Shown one piece after another: positions 29,038 to 37,396 of a DNA stretch of 64,000 bases. A model generated the notes under the pieces. It was not told where the DNA came from. It saw only the letters and a program-made list of their open reading frames with translations, and did no database searches. The DNA is from Hyphomicrobium sp. (GTDB taxonomy: Bacteria > Pseudomonadota > Alphaproteobacteria > Rhizobiales > Hyphomicrobiaceae). Position 1 is the stretch's first letter, and every line of letters starts with the position of its first letter. The stretch covers positions 1 through 64,000 of the forward strand of contig JAEUME010000009.1 of the NCBI GenBank assembly GCA_016793445.1, in the 5' to 3' direction. The translations under genes and the position numbers were made by a program.

Positions 29038-29835
29038 TCAGGGAGGCGTAGGCGTCTCTACGCCCAGCCGCTGAAGAGCCATCCGCGGCTTCAGCAACAT
29101 GCCGTTCGCCTTGACCGCAAGCAGGTAGCTTTCGATCGCCAGTTTGGTGTTGCCCCATTTCTCCGCCGCTTCGGCGCGCTCGATGTGCGCGCGCGCGCTA
29201 TTTGGGTCAATGACGAGCGCGGCGTCATATTCTTGCATAGCTTTGTCGCGCTCATTCCGCGCGACAAAGGCAGCGGCGCGGCCAAGATGGGATTCCACGC
29301 TCTTGGGATCGATCGCCAACGCCTTGGCAAAGTCCTCAAGTGCTTGGGTATGGTTTCCGGCCGCCAGATTGCTCGTGCCACGGCTATGGTAGGCAATCAT
29401 GTGGTTGGGATTGAGCGCAATCACACGCGTCCAGTCCGCGGCGGCCTTATCATGTTCGCCTGCCAGCGTGTAGGCCTTGGCCCGGCGCTCCAGTGCTTCG
29501 ACGTTCTTGGGATCAATGCGCAGCGCGGACGAGAAGTCGGCGGCGGCTTCGGCAGGCTCCAGTTCGCTCAACCATGCCTTGCCGCGCAGTATGAGAACGC
29601 GCAGGCGCGTTGCCTCGTCGAGATCAGGCGAATTCAAGATCGCGCCACAGGCTCTCAGTGCCAGCGTCGCCAGATGATCCTGGTCGCAATCTGAAAGTTC
29701 CAGAGCCGGCTTGTCCTTGACGTATTGCGCGGTCGCAGCAGTGAACAAGAGCAAATCTGCTCCGGCAGCGACGGCTCCCGCGCACGCGATCGAAGCTGCC
29801 GCTCGTCTGATGGCAATGCTGAGCGTGTCGATCAT
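29038..29835 (-). CDS. Exported tetratricopeptide repeat protein, paralogue 3
   Basis: A 265-residue protein with a signal peptide (1-36, cleavage near ATAQ). A Cys-pair motif (SDCDQDHLATLALRAC, about 48-63) is followed by about five TPR units from 78 to 235 (for example SALRIDPKNVEALERRAKAY and KALAIDPKSVESHLGRAAAF). The C-terminus ends in ALQRLGVETP. It is the last of three tandem paralogues, five bases after the second. TPR arrays bind proteins; in the periplasm next to quinoprotein genes it may be an assembly factor, which is inference. Confidence 0.88.
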   Translation of the reverse strand: MIDTLSIAIRRAAASIACAGAVAAGADLLLFTAATAQYVKDKPALELSDCDQDHLATLALRACGAILNSPDLDEATRLRVLILRGKAWLSELEPAEAAADFSSALRIDPKNVEALERRAKAYTLAGEHDKAAADWTRVIALNPNHMIAYHSRGTSNLAAGNHTQALEDFAKALAIDPKSVESHLGRAAAFVARNERDKAMQEYDAALVIDPNSARAHIERAEAAEKWGNTKLAIESYLLAVKANGMLLKPRMALQRLGVETPTPP

Positions 29836-29840
29836 GCCTG

Positions 29841-30638
29841 TTACTTTCTACGGTGATTAGCCCAATCGCCGCCGAGCCGTTGCAGCGCGCGAATAGCATA
29901 CCAATAGGCGCCATCGTATTTGAGGACGGCCTGATAGCTCTCGATGGCAACCCTGGTGTCGCCCAGTCTTTCAGACACGGCGCCGCGGGCCATGTATACG
30001 GCCGGGTAATCCGGATTGACTTTGAGGGCATTGTCGAATTCGCGCATGGCTTCGTCGCGCTTTCCAAGCTCGCCGTAGACACGGCCCTTGCCGATAAAGG
30101 ACTCCGGATTTCTATTATCGATCGCTATGGCGCGATCGTAGTCAGCCAAGGCGTCGGATGTCTTGCCGGCTGCAAAGTTCGCGTCGGCGCGTTCCCGATA
30201 GTTTTCTTCCGCGTCTGGCCGTGCGGCGATGACGCGGGACCAATCCTCCACAGCCTTGTCGAATTTCTTCACAGCGGCGTAAGCGCGGGCGCGCCCTTTG
30301 AGAGCCGCGATGTTCTCTGCATCGACCTCTATCGCACGCGTGAAGTCCGAGATGGCCGCCGTGGGCTCTTCTTCCCTCATCCACGCCACGCCACGCATGG
30401 TGTAGACGCGACCACGGTCGGCAGCCATTGTTCCGTCTTCGGAAATCATATTCGTGCAGGCACGCAGGTGCTCAAGGGGAAGATCGTCCTTCTCGCAGTC
30501 GGCCGGATCAATGGAGAATGCGGAATTTACCTGGAGAGCGCCGATCCAAACGAATGACAGCGCAGCCCAGAAGTATTGTCCTGCTCGCCGGCCAACTCCG
30601 TTGTGATCGCCTTGAGACGTCATCCTCACTGTGTCCAT
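29841..30638 (-). CDS. Exported tetratricopeptide repeat protein, paralogue 2
   Basis: A 265-residue protein with an N-terminal hydrophobic segment (about 21-40, FWAALSFVWIGALQVNSAFS) as signal or anchor. The Cys-pair motif ADCEKDDLPLEHLRAC follows, then TPR units (RAIEVDAENIAALKGRARAY, RAIAIDNRNPESFIGKGRVY and NALKVNPDYPAVYMARGAV). The C-terminus YWYAIRALQRLGG matches its neighbours. I chose the ATG at 30638, seven bases after the upstream paralogue's stop; the ATG at 30623 is possible. The tight spacing indicates one transcript. No enzymatic motif. Confidence 0.88.
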   Translation of the reverse strand: MDTVRMTSQGDHNGVGRRAGQYFWAALSFVWIGALQVNSAFSIDPADCEKDDLPLEHLRACTNMISEDGTMAADRGRVYTMRGVAWMREEEPTAAISDFTRAIEVDAENIAALKGRARAYAAVKKFDKAVEDWSRVIAARPDAEENYRERADANFAAGKTSDALADYDRAIAIDNRNPESFIGKGRVYGELGKRDEAMREFDNALKVNPDYPAVYMARGAVSERLGDTRVAIESYQAVLKYDGAYWYAIRALQRLGGDWANHRRK

Positions 30639-30645
30639 CGCCGCT

Positions 30646-31503
30646 TCAATACGGAGAATACACGCCGAGCCGCTCGAGGTACTTGCGCGCGTGGGCATAT
30701 TGGCCGTTGATTTTCAGCACGGTGATGTAGTTGTCGATGGCGACCTCCCTTTCGCCCCAGCGATCGGCCATGCGGGCCCGCTCCCAGAATGCGGGAAGGT
30801 AGTTGGAATCGATCGCGATCGCCAATTGAAGCTGCTCGGTGGCCTTGTCACGCTCGCCCAGGGCATCGTGGACGCGCGCCCGCCCGATGTAGGCATCGAG
30901 AGCCTTGGGATTGAGCTCAAGCGACCGGCCGTAATCCGCCAAAGCTTCATCGAACCTTTTGGCGCCAAGGTAACTTGCGCCGCGGCTGCGATAGAGCGCG
31001 TCGTCTTTGGGGTGCGTCTTGATTAGGGTGCTCCAATCCTGCGCCGCCAAGTCGAAGCGTTCCTGCAGGTCATAGGCACGGACCCGGCCCCGCAGCGCCT
31101 CCTCGTCGCCGGGCTGAAGCTTCAAGGCGCGCGAATAGTCGAGGGCCGCTTGGCCGGGATCGTCCTCCGTAAGCCAGGATCGGCCCCTGAGTTTGTGGAT
31201 GCGGGCGCGTTCTGCGTCATCAAGGCTGTCGCCGGACAGAAGGATCGTGCAAGCCCGGATCGAGAAGGAGGCGACGTTATCCTGCTCACATTCCTTCAAC
31301 GTACCTGTCTTCAAGGTGTCGGTCTGCTTGTCCGCCGGTACGCCAAAAGCGGGAATGCTTGTTTGGGCGCCGGGCTGGGCCATGGCATCCCCGGCGTAAG
31401 CTAGACCAGCGGCCAACAACGTGCTGGCCGCGCCCGCGGCCAGGGTAAGGGCCGAGCGCGCGCCATGTGCCAACATCGCGTGGTTAGCTTTTGTCCTGTT
31501 CAT
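30646..31503 (-). CDS. Exported tetratricopeptide repeat protein, paralogue 1
   Basis: A 285-residue protein with a signal peptide (about 1-41, core ALTLAAGAASTLLAAGLAYA, cleavage near AMAQ). The Cys-pair motif KECEQDNVASFSIRAC follows, then TPR units from about 88 to 255 (RALKLQPGDEEALRGRVRAY and RSLELNPKALDAYIGRARVH). The C-terminus AHARKYLERLGVYSP is the shared tail. The ATG at 31503 is preferred to a TTG at 31527. It is the first of three tandem paralogues, 88 bases downstream of the second quinoprotein gene, and is probably transcribed with it. Confidence 0.88.
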   Translation of the reverse strand: MNRTKANHAMLAHGARSALTLAAGAASTLLAAGLAYAGDAMAQPGAQTSIPAFGVPADKQTDTLKTGTLKECEQDNVASFSIRACTILLSGDSLDDAERARIHKLRGRSWLTEDDPGQAALDYSRALKLQPGDEEALRGRVRAYDLQERFDLAAQDWSTLIKTHPKDDALYRSRGASYLGAKRFDEALADYGRSLELNPKALDAYIGRARVHDALGERDKATEQLQLAIAIDSNYLPAFWERARMADRWGEREVAIDNYITVLKINGQYAHARKYLERLGVYSPY

Positions 31504-31591
31504 TTCCGCGACTTCCACCGGATTCAATCATCGCACGACGAGGCACGCCGAAGCAGTCCGCGTTCTTATACCACCAAATGACGCTTGCAGC

Positions 31592-33421
31592 CTAATCCGG
31601 AAGGCCGAAGACTACCAATGCATCGCCCGACGGGAAACCCCAGATGGAACTGCCGCCGGCGGCAACGGCGACATACTGCTTACCGTTAATGGCATAACTG
31701 ACAGGCGGCGCATTCACGCCCGCTCCGCATTGGAAGCTCCAAAGCGTTTTACCGTCTGCCGCGTCGAAGGCGGAGAAATTGCCGTTTCCTTCACCCATGA
31801 AAACCAGTCCACCCTTGGTCCCCAGTACGCCGCCAATGAGAATTTCGTCAGTTTTTCGTTGCCACAGGATCTTGCCTTCGTTTTTGAGATCGATGGCCGA
31901 GAGCAGGCCATATTGCGGCTCTTTGGCGGGCTCGAAGGCGCTGTAGCGCACTTCCGGGTTGCCGTTTTTAGCAGGTGTCGTTTCCAGCCGATACGTAAAC
32001 GGCATATGCAGTGCGGCGACGTACACCACGCCCTTGGCGGGATCGTAAGAGGTGGGTGACCAATTGGCGCCTCCGCCCGCGCCAGGCGCTACACGCACAC
32101 CTTCCTTGGTCGGCGGGGCGAACATGTTGTCGTGCGGAACAAACTCCTCGGAGCGGAACAACAGCTTGCCGGTGGCACGGTCGTGGACAAAGTACCAGCC
32201 GATTTTGGACGCATGGCCCACCGCCGGCACGGTCTTGCCGTCTACCGTCGCGTCAAACAGCACCGGCGGGCTCGCGACGTCATAGCCCCACAGGTCGTGA
32301 GGCACTTGCTGGTAGTACCACACGAGCTTGCCGGTTGCCGCCTCGAGCGCGACAAGCGACACCGTGTAAAGATTGTCCCCCGGCCGGCCGTCACCCATGG
32401 ACTGCGGCGAGGGATTACCGGTTCCGAAATAGATCATACCGGTCTTGGTATCGACCGCAGGCGAATGCCAGATGGAACCGCCACCAAAACTCCACGCGTC
32501 GGCGTACTGCGGGGCGTCGGCCTTCTCCTTGGCGACATCGCGCCTAAGGTCGACGCCATAGGCAGTCTTCTCCACGAAGTCGCCTTCCCAGTTTGTGTTC
32601 CTAATCGTCTCGAAGCGCCACTTCTCGGCGCCTGTTTCGGCATCAAAGGCAGCCATGAAGCCGGGCTGGCCATACTTGCCCGCAATGCCAACGACGGCGG
32701 TCAGTTGCCCCTTCTTGACCGCATCCTCGAAGTGCATCCCGTAACCGACACCTGTAATGCCGACGATGACCTTGCCTTCATAGACGAGCGGTGCTGCGAC
32801 CGTGCCGACGCCGGTTGAACCGCTGACAGCATCTTGTGCACGTGGATCAGTATCCTGCAACACGGCGCGATCTTCAGTCGTCACCTGATCCTGGGCCAGC
32901 GCGACGTCCCAGATCTTGTTGCCGGTCTGTTGATCGAGTGCGATGAGATGAGCATCCACGGTAGCGATGTAGACCTTGCCATATCCAAGCGAGACGCCGC
33001 GGTTGGCGGGACCGCAGCACAGCTTGCCGGGAGATCGCTTGTGTTCGTAGCGCCATTTCTGTTTACCCGTCGCCGCATCGAGCGCGATGACGTGAGACAT
33101 CGGGGTGGATATGAACATCACGCCATCCGCAACGAGTGGCGTGGTTTGGAAGCTGCCGACAATGCCGGTTTGGAAGATCCACTTGGGCACCAGCTTGCCT
33201 GCATTCGACGTGTTGATCTGGTCCAAAGGCGAGAAGCGTTGATTGGTGTAGTCGCGTCCGTGCAGGATCCAGTTGGCGGGATCATCGCCAGCGCTTCTCA
33301 TGCGCGCGTCCGAAATTTCTGCAGCGCTCGTTGCCAGGCTGGCGGCGATCGCAAAGCAGGCCGCAAGCGCAAGCCGAGTGAGCCCCGTTGTGCATTGTCT
33401 GCGTCGATCAGTCTGGTGCAT
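31592..33421 (-). CDS. PQQ-dependent dehydrogenase-like quinoprotein with altered active site
   Basis: A 609-residue periplasmic eight-bladed beta-propeller of the PQQ methanol/ethanol dehydrogenase type. Residues 1-34 are a signal peptide. The family opens with NWILHGRDYTNQRFSPLDQI, the vicinal disulfide is C135-C136 (KLCCGPANRG), and the W-motif repeats recur. The Asn ligand is kept (N336 in GTGNPSP). At the Glu ligand position (E202 of the neighbouring enzyme) there is G226 (TGVGYG), and at the catalytic Asp position there is G379 in HDLWGYDVASPP. The following Asp (381) is kept. PQQ binding remains plausible, but ordinary alcohol oxidation is doubtful. It lies between the fused XoxJ-cytochrome gene and the TPR trio. 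Confidence 0.88.
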   Translation of the reverse strand: MHQTDRRRQCTTGLTRLALAACFAIAASLATSAAEISDARMRSAGDDPANWILHGRDYTNQRFSPLDQINTSNAGKLVPKWIFQTGIVGSFQTTPLVADGVMFISTPMSHVIALDAATGKQKWRYEHKRSPGKLCCGPANRGVSLGYGKVYIATVDAHLIALDQQTGNKIWDVALAQDQVTTEDRAVLQDTDPRAQDAVSGSTGVGTVAAPLVYEGKVIVGITGVGYGMHFEDAVKKGQLTAVVGIAGKYGQPGFMAAFDAETGAEKWRFETIRNTNWEGDFVEKTAYGVDLRRDVAKEKADAPQYADAWSFGGGSIWHSPAVDTKTGMIYFGTGNPSPQSMGDGRPGDNLYTVSLVALEAATGKLVWYYQQVPHDLWGYDVASPPVLFDATVDGKTVPAVGHASKIGWYFVHDRATGKLLFRSEEFVPHDNMFAPPTKEGVRVAPGAGGGANWSPTSYDPAKGVVYVAALHMPFTYRLETTPAKNGNPEVRYSAFEPAKEPQYGLLSAIDLKNEGKILWQRKTDEILIGGVLGTKGGLVFMGEGNGNFSAFDAADGKTLWSFQCGAGVNAPPVSYAINGKQYVAVAAGGSSIWGFPSGDALVVFGLPD

Positions 33422-33612
33422 CGTCCTGTGATCCTGGTTGTGTTCCTGGGTGATGGCGGACCTGCGGGCTCTAGGCCTTTGTTTGTCGTGCCTCTAATCG
33501 GACTCTAGTTGAGGTCGTGACGAGCGATCGAACTTGTGCAGAAAAACAGCGAAGCCGACGCGTGACCGATCCGCACTTGGCAGATTTTATCAGCGCGCCG
33601 GCTTTCAGTTTA

Positions 33613-33629
33613 CTGGACTAGTCGGTCAA
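33613..33629 (-). promoter_or_regulatory. Candidate regulator site upstream of the second quinoprotein
   Basis: Read on the minus strand the site is TTGACCGACTAGTCCAG. A 17-base site upstream of the azoreductase gene (39829-39845, minus strand) reads TTGACGGACTGGTCAGC and shares 13 positions. The palindromic GACTAGTC core is of the kind bound by TetR-family dimers. No promoter hexamer pair is clear at either place. Confidence 0.35.
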
Positions 33630-33671
33630 ATATCCGTCATCGCCGCGTGAACTCGGTACGCGGCAATCGTA

Positions 33672-35033
33672 CTACTTCTTGTGAAGCGCCTTGACGTAAA
33701 CAACAATCTTCTTGATTTCGTCAGATGTCAGATAATCGTTCCAGGCGGGCATACCTCTGTCGAGACGGCCAGCCTGAATGACGGCGAACATTTCGTAGTG
33801 GTCGTGCGCGCCCGCATACAATCTCAAGTCGGGGATCGTTCCACCCGATACGCCGTTGGGACCGTGGCACTTGTAACAGGCTTGCTTGTAGAGTTTGCGG
33901 CCATCGTCGATCGATTTGGCGTCGTTGGGGAAGTCGTCAACCGTCGTGGTATCGACCCGGTACTTCGCATTCAGTGCAAGTCCGTGCTCATCGGCGCCGG
34001 GGTCATCGGCATCGATCTTGCGGCCTTCATCGGAATCTGGATGGGAGCCCACCGCCTCCGCGACGCGGATCGGCTTGTCTGTCATCATGAAACCGAGATT
34101 GACGAAGTCGCGCATGATGAGCTGGCTCTTCTTGTCATGCGCATCGCTCTTCTTTTGCGGCGGCCCGTCGTCATCGTCTCCTCCGCCTTCTTTCTCGACG
34201 TCAGCCTTCGACTTAGGGGCTACGCCGCCGCCGGTACCGGCAAGTTTGACCATGCCGTATTTATCGAGGATCGCGGTCAAGCGCCCATCGGTTTGCATCT
34301 TGTCGATGATGGCGTTGACTTGATTACGCAGTTCCTTGTCCTCCTTGCGGAAGCCGATGGCCATCGGGAAGACGAAATCCTTCTCCGTATCGGTCAAGAC
34401 CTTGATGTTGGGATCGCCCTTCGACTTGACCTCCCATCCGCCTTCGGGCGCCGGAATGACGGCAACATCGATCTCTTTGTGCAGCAATGCATCGAAGATC
34501 TCGGCGGTGTTGCGGAACAGTTTGCGCTCATAGCCGCGCTCGAAGAGCTTGAAATCGGGCAGCATACCCATCTGGACGCCGACGCCCTTGGTCTTGGAAT
34601 CCTCCAGGATCGTGTTCGGCGCATCAGCCCGCGCCACGACCGCAAAGCCGCTCGAGTAGTACGGTTTGGAGAGGATGATCTTGAAGTTCGATTCCTCGAA
34701 TGAGGAATCAACCGGGAACCCAAGGAAGAAATCGCAATTACTGTCGGAAAGCTGGCGAACGATCTTGGTACCTCTGCGCGTTGAGTACCAGATGTAGCCA
34801 AGCTGGTAGCCCAGCTCTTTGGCAATCTGCTGCGCAATCTCCATGTCGTAGCCCGCAGGATTGAGCTTGTCGCTTGAATACGGGAGGAGATCGGGGTCGG
34901 CGCAAACATTGATAATGCCGGTACGTTTTAGGCGATCGAGCGTGGCCTGCTGCGCCGAGGCGCAATCTGCGGCCAGTTGAGCGCCGGCTGCGATGGCCAA
35001 TCCAAGCGCGAACTTAGTGCTCTGGCGAAACAT
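33672..35033 (-). CDS. Fused XoxJ-like binding protein and c-type cytochrome
   Basis: A 453-residue periplasmic protein. Residues 1-28 are a signal peptide. Residues 35-262 are a type 2 periplasmic binding domain of the quinoprotein-associated group (TIGR03871, MxaJ/XoxJ): VCADPDLLPYSSDKLNPAGYD, then WYSTRRGTKIVRQL and CDFFLGFPV. A Gly/Asp/Lys-rich linker runs from about 265 to 310. The C-terminal part holds a monohaem cytochrome c with CYKCH at 386-390 and a probable Met ligand at 428 (RGMPAWNDYL). XoxJ and XoxG are normally separate proteins. The frame is uninterrupted. It is 83 bases downstream of the lanthanide-type dehydrogenase, its likely electron donor. Confidence 0.9.
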   Translation of the reverse strand: MFRQSTKFALGLAIAAGAQLAADCASAQQATLDRLKRTGIINVCADPDLLPYSSDKLNPAGYDMEIAQQIAKELGYQLGYIWYSTRRGTKIVRQLSDSNCDFFLGFPVDSSFEESNFKIILSKPYYSSGFAVVARADAPNTILEDSKTKGVGVQMGMLPDFKLFERGYERKLFRNTAEIFDALLHKEIDVAVIPAPEGGWEVKSKGDPNIKVLTDTEKDFVFPMAIGFRKEDKELRNQVNAIIDKMQTDGRLTAILDKYGMVKLAGTGGGVAPKSKADVEKEGGGDDDDGPPQKKSDAHDKKSQLIMRDFVNLGFMMTDKPIRVAEAVGSHPDSDEGRKIDADDPGADEHGLALNAKYRVDTTTVDDFPNDAKSIDDGRKLYKQACYKCHGPNGVSGGTIPDLRLYAGAHDHYEMFAVIQAGRLDRGMPAWNDYLTSDEIKKIVVYVKALHKK

Positions 35034-35071
35034 TCAGATCTCCATAGCCGTGAAGCAAGAGTAAATAGAAA

Positions 35072-35099
35072 CCGGAAGGGAACATCAGTTCCCTTCCGG
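35072..35099 (-). terminator. Intercistronic hairpin after the lanthanide-type dehydrogenase
   Basis: A perfect 12-base stem, CCGGAAGGGAAC at 35072-35083 and GTTCCCTTCCGG at 35088-35099, has a four-base loop. On the minus strand it is followed by TTTCTATTT. It lies 18 bases past the dehydrogenase stop and before the fused XoxJ-cytochrome start. It probably ends or protects most dehydrogenase transcripts, letting a fraction continue. Confidence 0.8.
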
Positions 35100-35116
35100 C
35101 GACGTTGGAACTCAAG

Positions 35117-36811
35117 TTATTCGCCGAGTTCGTAGACCGTGAGCGTAGCGCCCTTGACGATGTTACGCTTCAGGTGCTCAGGAACGCCCTTGCCGGCCCA
35201 GAGCGGGAAAGCGCCGCCGTAGCCTGAGGGGGTTGCCACATACTGCTTGCCGTCAACCGCAAAGGTGACCGGGCCGCCGATGATGCCCGAAGGCGTTCGG
35301 TGGCTCCACAGAACCTTGCCGGTCTTCTGATCGTAGGCCTTGAGGTAGCCTTCAAGATCGCCAACGAATGCAAGACCGCCAGCGGTTGCCAGCGCGCTGC
35401 CCGACTGCAGAGGCGATGGCGTCTCAACCGTCCAGACAACCTTGTTGGCGTTTGCATCGAAGGCGACGAACTTGCCGGTGCCGGGCTTTTCGATTTCACC
35501 GCCAGCGCCCAAGTACATGGTGCCCTTCTTATACTGCGTCTCTTCGTGATGAAGCTTAACGCATATTTCTTCCGCGGGAATGTAGACCATGTTGGTCTTT
35601 GGGTTGAGCGCCATATGGGCCCAATCCTTGCCGCCGAAGTAGGATGGGCAGAACGTTGCAGGTTTGCCGACGCCAGGACGCTTGTCCGGCTTCACGTCGA
35701 GCTTGCCATCCTTGGTGACTGTGCCCCAATCGGTATGCACGAACGAGTTGGCGCGGATGAATTTACCCGTGGTGCGGTCGATGGTGTACATGAAGCCGTT
35801 TTTGTGGGCGTTCAGAATTACTTTGGCTTTCTTGCCGTCCACGTCGACTTCAGTCGGAATGTTCTCGTTCATGGAGTCCCAGTCCCAAGCGTCGTTCGGG
35901 ATGTGCTGGAAGTACCACTTGCGCTTGCCGGAATCGGCATCGAGCGCGATGACCGAGTTGGAGAACAAGTTGTCACCTGGACGCATTTCAGAGTTCCAGG
36001 GAGCCGGATTGCCGGTGCCCCAGTATGTCAGGTTCAAATCAGGGTCGAAGGTCGTCGTCAGCCAAGCAGCGCCGCCGCCGTACTTGGCCGAGTCTTTGCC
36101 CCACGTGTCATAGCCCTCCTCACCTGGCTGCGGAATGGTCGATGCCTTCCAGACTTCATTACCCGACTTTGAATCGAGAGCGACAATCTGACCGATCACG
36201 CCGAATTCGCCGCCCGCGAAGCCGGCAAGGATCTTCCCCTTGACGACGACCGGAGCCATCGTGAACGTGTAGCCGGCCTTGTAGTCCTCAAGCGTCTTTT
36301 CCCAGACGAGCGAGCCGTCTTTTGCGTTGAGCGCGATGGCACGGGCGTCAAGCGTGAGGGCGAAGACCTTGTCTTCCCACAGAGCGACACCCTTTGCCAG
36401 CTTGCCGCAGCAGGCGAACTGGGTCACGTCGGCGGGCATCTTGATTTCGTAGCGCCAGAGGCGCTCGCCGGTCTTTACTTCGAAGGCATCAATGTACTCG
36501 CTCGAGACGGCGACGATCATGATGCCATTGTTAACCTGGGGCGTTACCGCCTGGCCTTCCAGCGATCCCAGCGAGATCGTGTAGAGGGGCTTCAGCTTGG
36601 CGACGTTGCCGGTATTGATCTGGTCAAGCGGGCTGTAGCGGCTGGCGCCATAGTCGCGGCCGTAGATCAGCCAGTCATTGCCGTCTTTGGCGGCATTGAG
36701 CAGGCGCTCTTCGGTGACAGATTTCCATTCCACGGCCGAAACCGGGGCCGACAATGCCGTGGCCGCCGTGGCCATGGCAAACATGCCGACGATTGTTTTA
36801 GCGATTTTCAT
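35117..36811 (-). CDS. PQQ alcohol dehydrogenase, lanthanide-type (XoxF/ExaF-like)
   Basis: A 564-residue periplasmic quinoprotein. Signal peptide 1-26 (cleavage PVSA/VEW). Family features are DWLIYGRDYGASRYSPLDQI, a vicinal disulfide C134-C135 (FACCGK), the Glu ligand E202 in AGGEFG, the Asn ligand N268 in GTGNPAPW and catalytic Asp D310 with an additional Asp at D312 (NDAWDWDSMNE). The extra Asp two residues after the catalytic one marks lanthanide-dependent enzymes; calcium MxaF has Ala there. It is shorter than typical XoxF (about 600), so ExaF/PedH-like is possible. AAGGAGG precedes ATG. I chose this start because the signal peptide begins there. Substrates are probably methanol or other short alcohols. 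Confidence 0.92.
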   Translation of the reverse strand: MKIAKTIVGMFAMATAATALSAPVSAVEWKSVTEERLLNAAKDGNDWLIYGRDYGASRYSPLDQINTGNVAKLKPLYTISLGSLEGQAVTPQVNNGIMIVAVSSEYIDAFEVKTGERLWRYEIKMPADVTQFACCGKLAKGVALWEDKVFALTLDARAIALNAKDGSLVWEKTLEDYKAGYTFTMAPVVVKGKILAGFAGGEFGVIGQIVALDSKSGNEVWKASTIPQPGEEGYDTWGKDSAKYGGGAAWLTTTFDPDLNLTYWGTGNPAPWNSEMRPGDNLFSNSVIALDADSGKRKWYFQHIPNDAWDWDSMNENIPTEVDVDGKKAKVILNAHKNGFMYTIDRTTGKFIRANSFVHTDWGTVTKDGKLDVKPDKRPGVGKPATFCPSYFGGKDWAHMALNPKTNMVYIPAEEICVKLHHEETQYKKGTMYLGAGGEIEKPGTGKFVAFDANANKVVWTVETPSPLQSGSALATAGGLAFVGDLEGYLKAYDQKTGKVLWSHRTPSGIIGGPVTFAVDGKQYVATPSGYGGAFPLWAGKGVPEHLKRNIVKGATLTVYELGE

Positions 36812-37396
36812 TAGTTTTCCTCCTTCGCGAGATCGTTTTTTCAGTGTTGCAACGTCTTGATGGACCGCGGTGGCAGGTGATCTCGCCCTACCTATCCGTG
36901 GAGTTGGCAATATGGATTCGGTTCCGGCCAGACGGCGGCGGTCGGTCTGATGGGCGCTCGCGAGCAGCGGACACGCAGGTATCTACAGCGGACACGCAGG
37001 CATCTAAGATTGCTGCAATCGCAAAATTCCCATCCGGCGCACGCGCGCTTTAGGTGTCAGTCCTCCCGCTCCTCGTTTCTCAGGATCGCCCATTACCGGA
37101 TTATCCTGGCTTGTTTTACCGTTTGTTGGCAGCAATCAGCGTGCCAGTTCCCAGAACATGATAAAGTCACTGAGTTCCGGACCGATTTGGAGATCGCCTT
37201 AGAGCGTGTGTCGCGCGTGTGCGACACGCGTAGCATTTGATGGCAAAGCTGGATGAAAACCTGCAACGGATGGAGCGTTCGCCTGACGCGACGGCACGCG
37301 CCATGCAGTCTTTGTCCCGCCGCGCGACCCAAGATGTGCAGCGCAGCATCCGGTTGCGGACGCGAACGGCAAGGCTTATCCGCGCTGACAGATTTT
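36812..37396. promoter_or_regulatory. Upstream region of the lanthanide-type dehydrogenase
   Basis: No gene is supported in these 585 bases between the DUF1194 gene and the dehydrogenase. They contain the tandem 21-base repeat at 36965-37006 and a hairpin (CGCGTGT at 37214-37220, ACACGCG at 37224-37230), which may end the DUF1194 message. The promoter should be here, but I cannot fix its hexamers. Confidence 0.55.
36965..37006. repeat. Two tandem 21-base repeats
   Basis: CAGCGGACACGCAGGTATCT+A at 36965-36985 is followed directly by a copy at 36986-37006 that differs only at one base (T to C). The 21-base period is two helical turns, so a dimeric regulator could bind both copies on one face of the DNA. 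They lie about 155 bases upstream of the dehydrogenase start. Confidence 0.85.

Noticed and set aside
36965..37006. A CRISPR array
   Set aside because: The repeats are directly adjacent with no spacers and only two copies exist; no cas gene is nearby.
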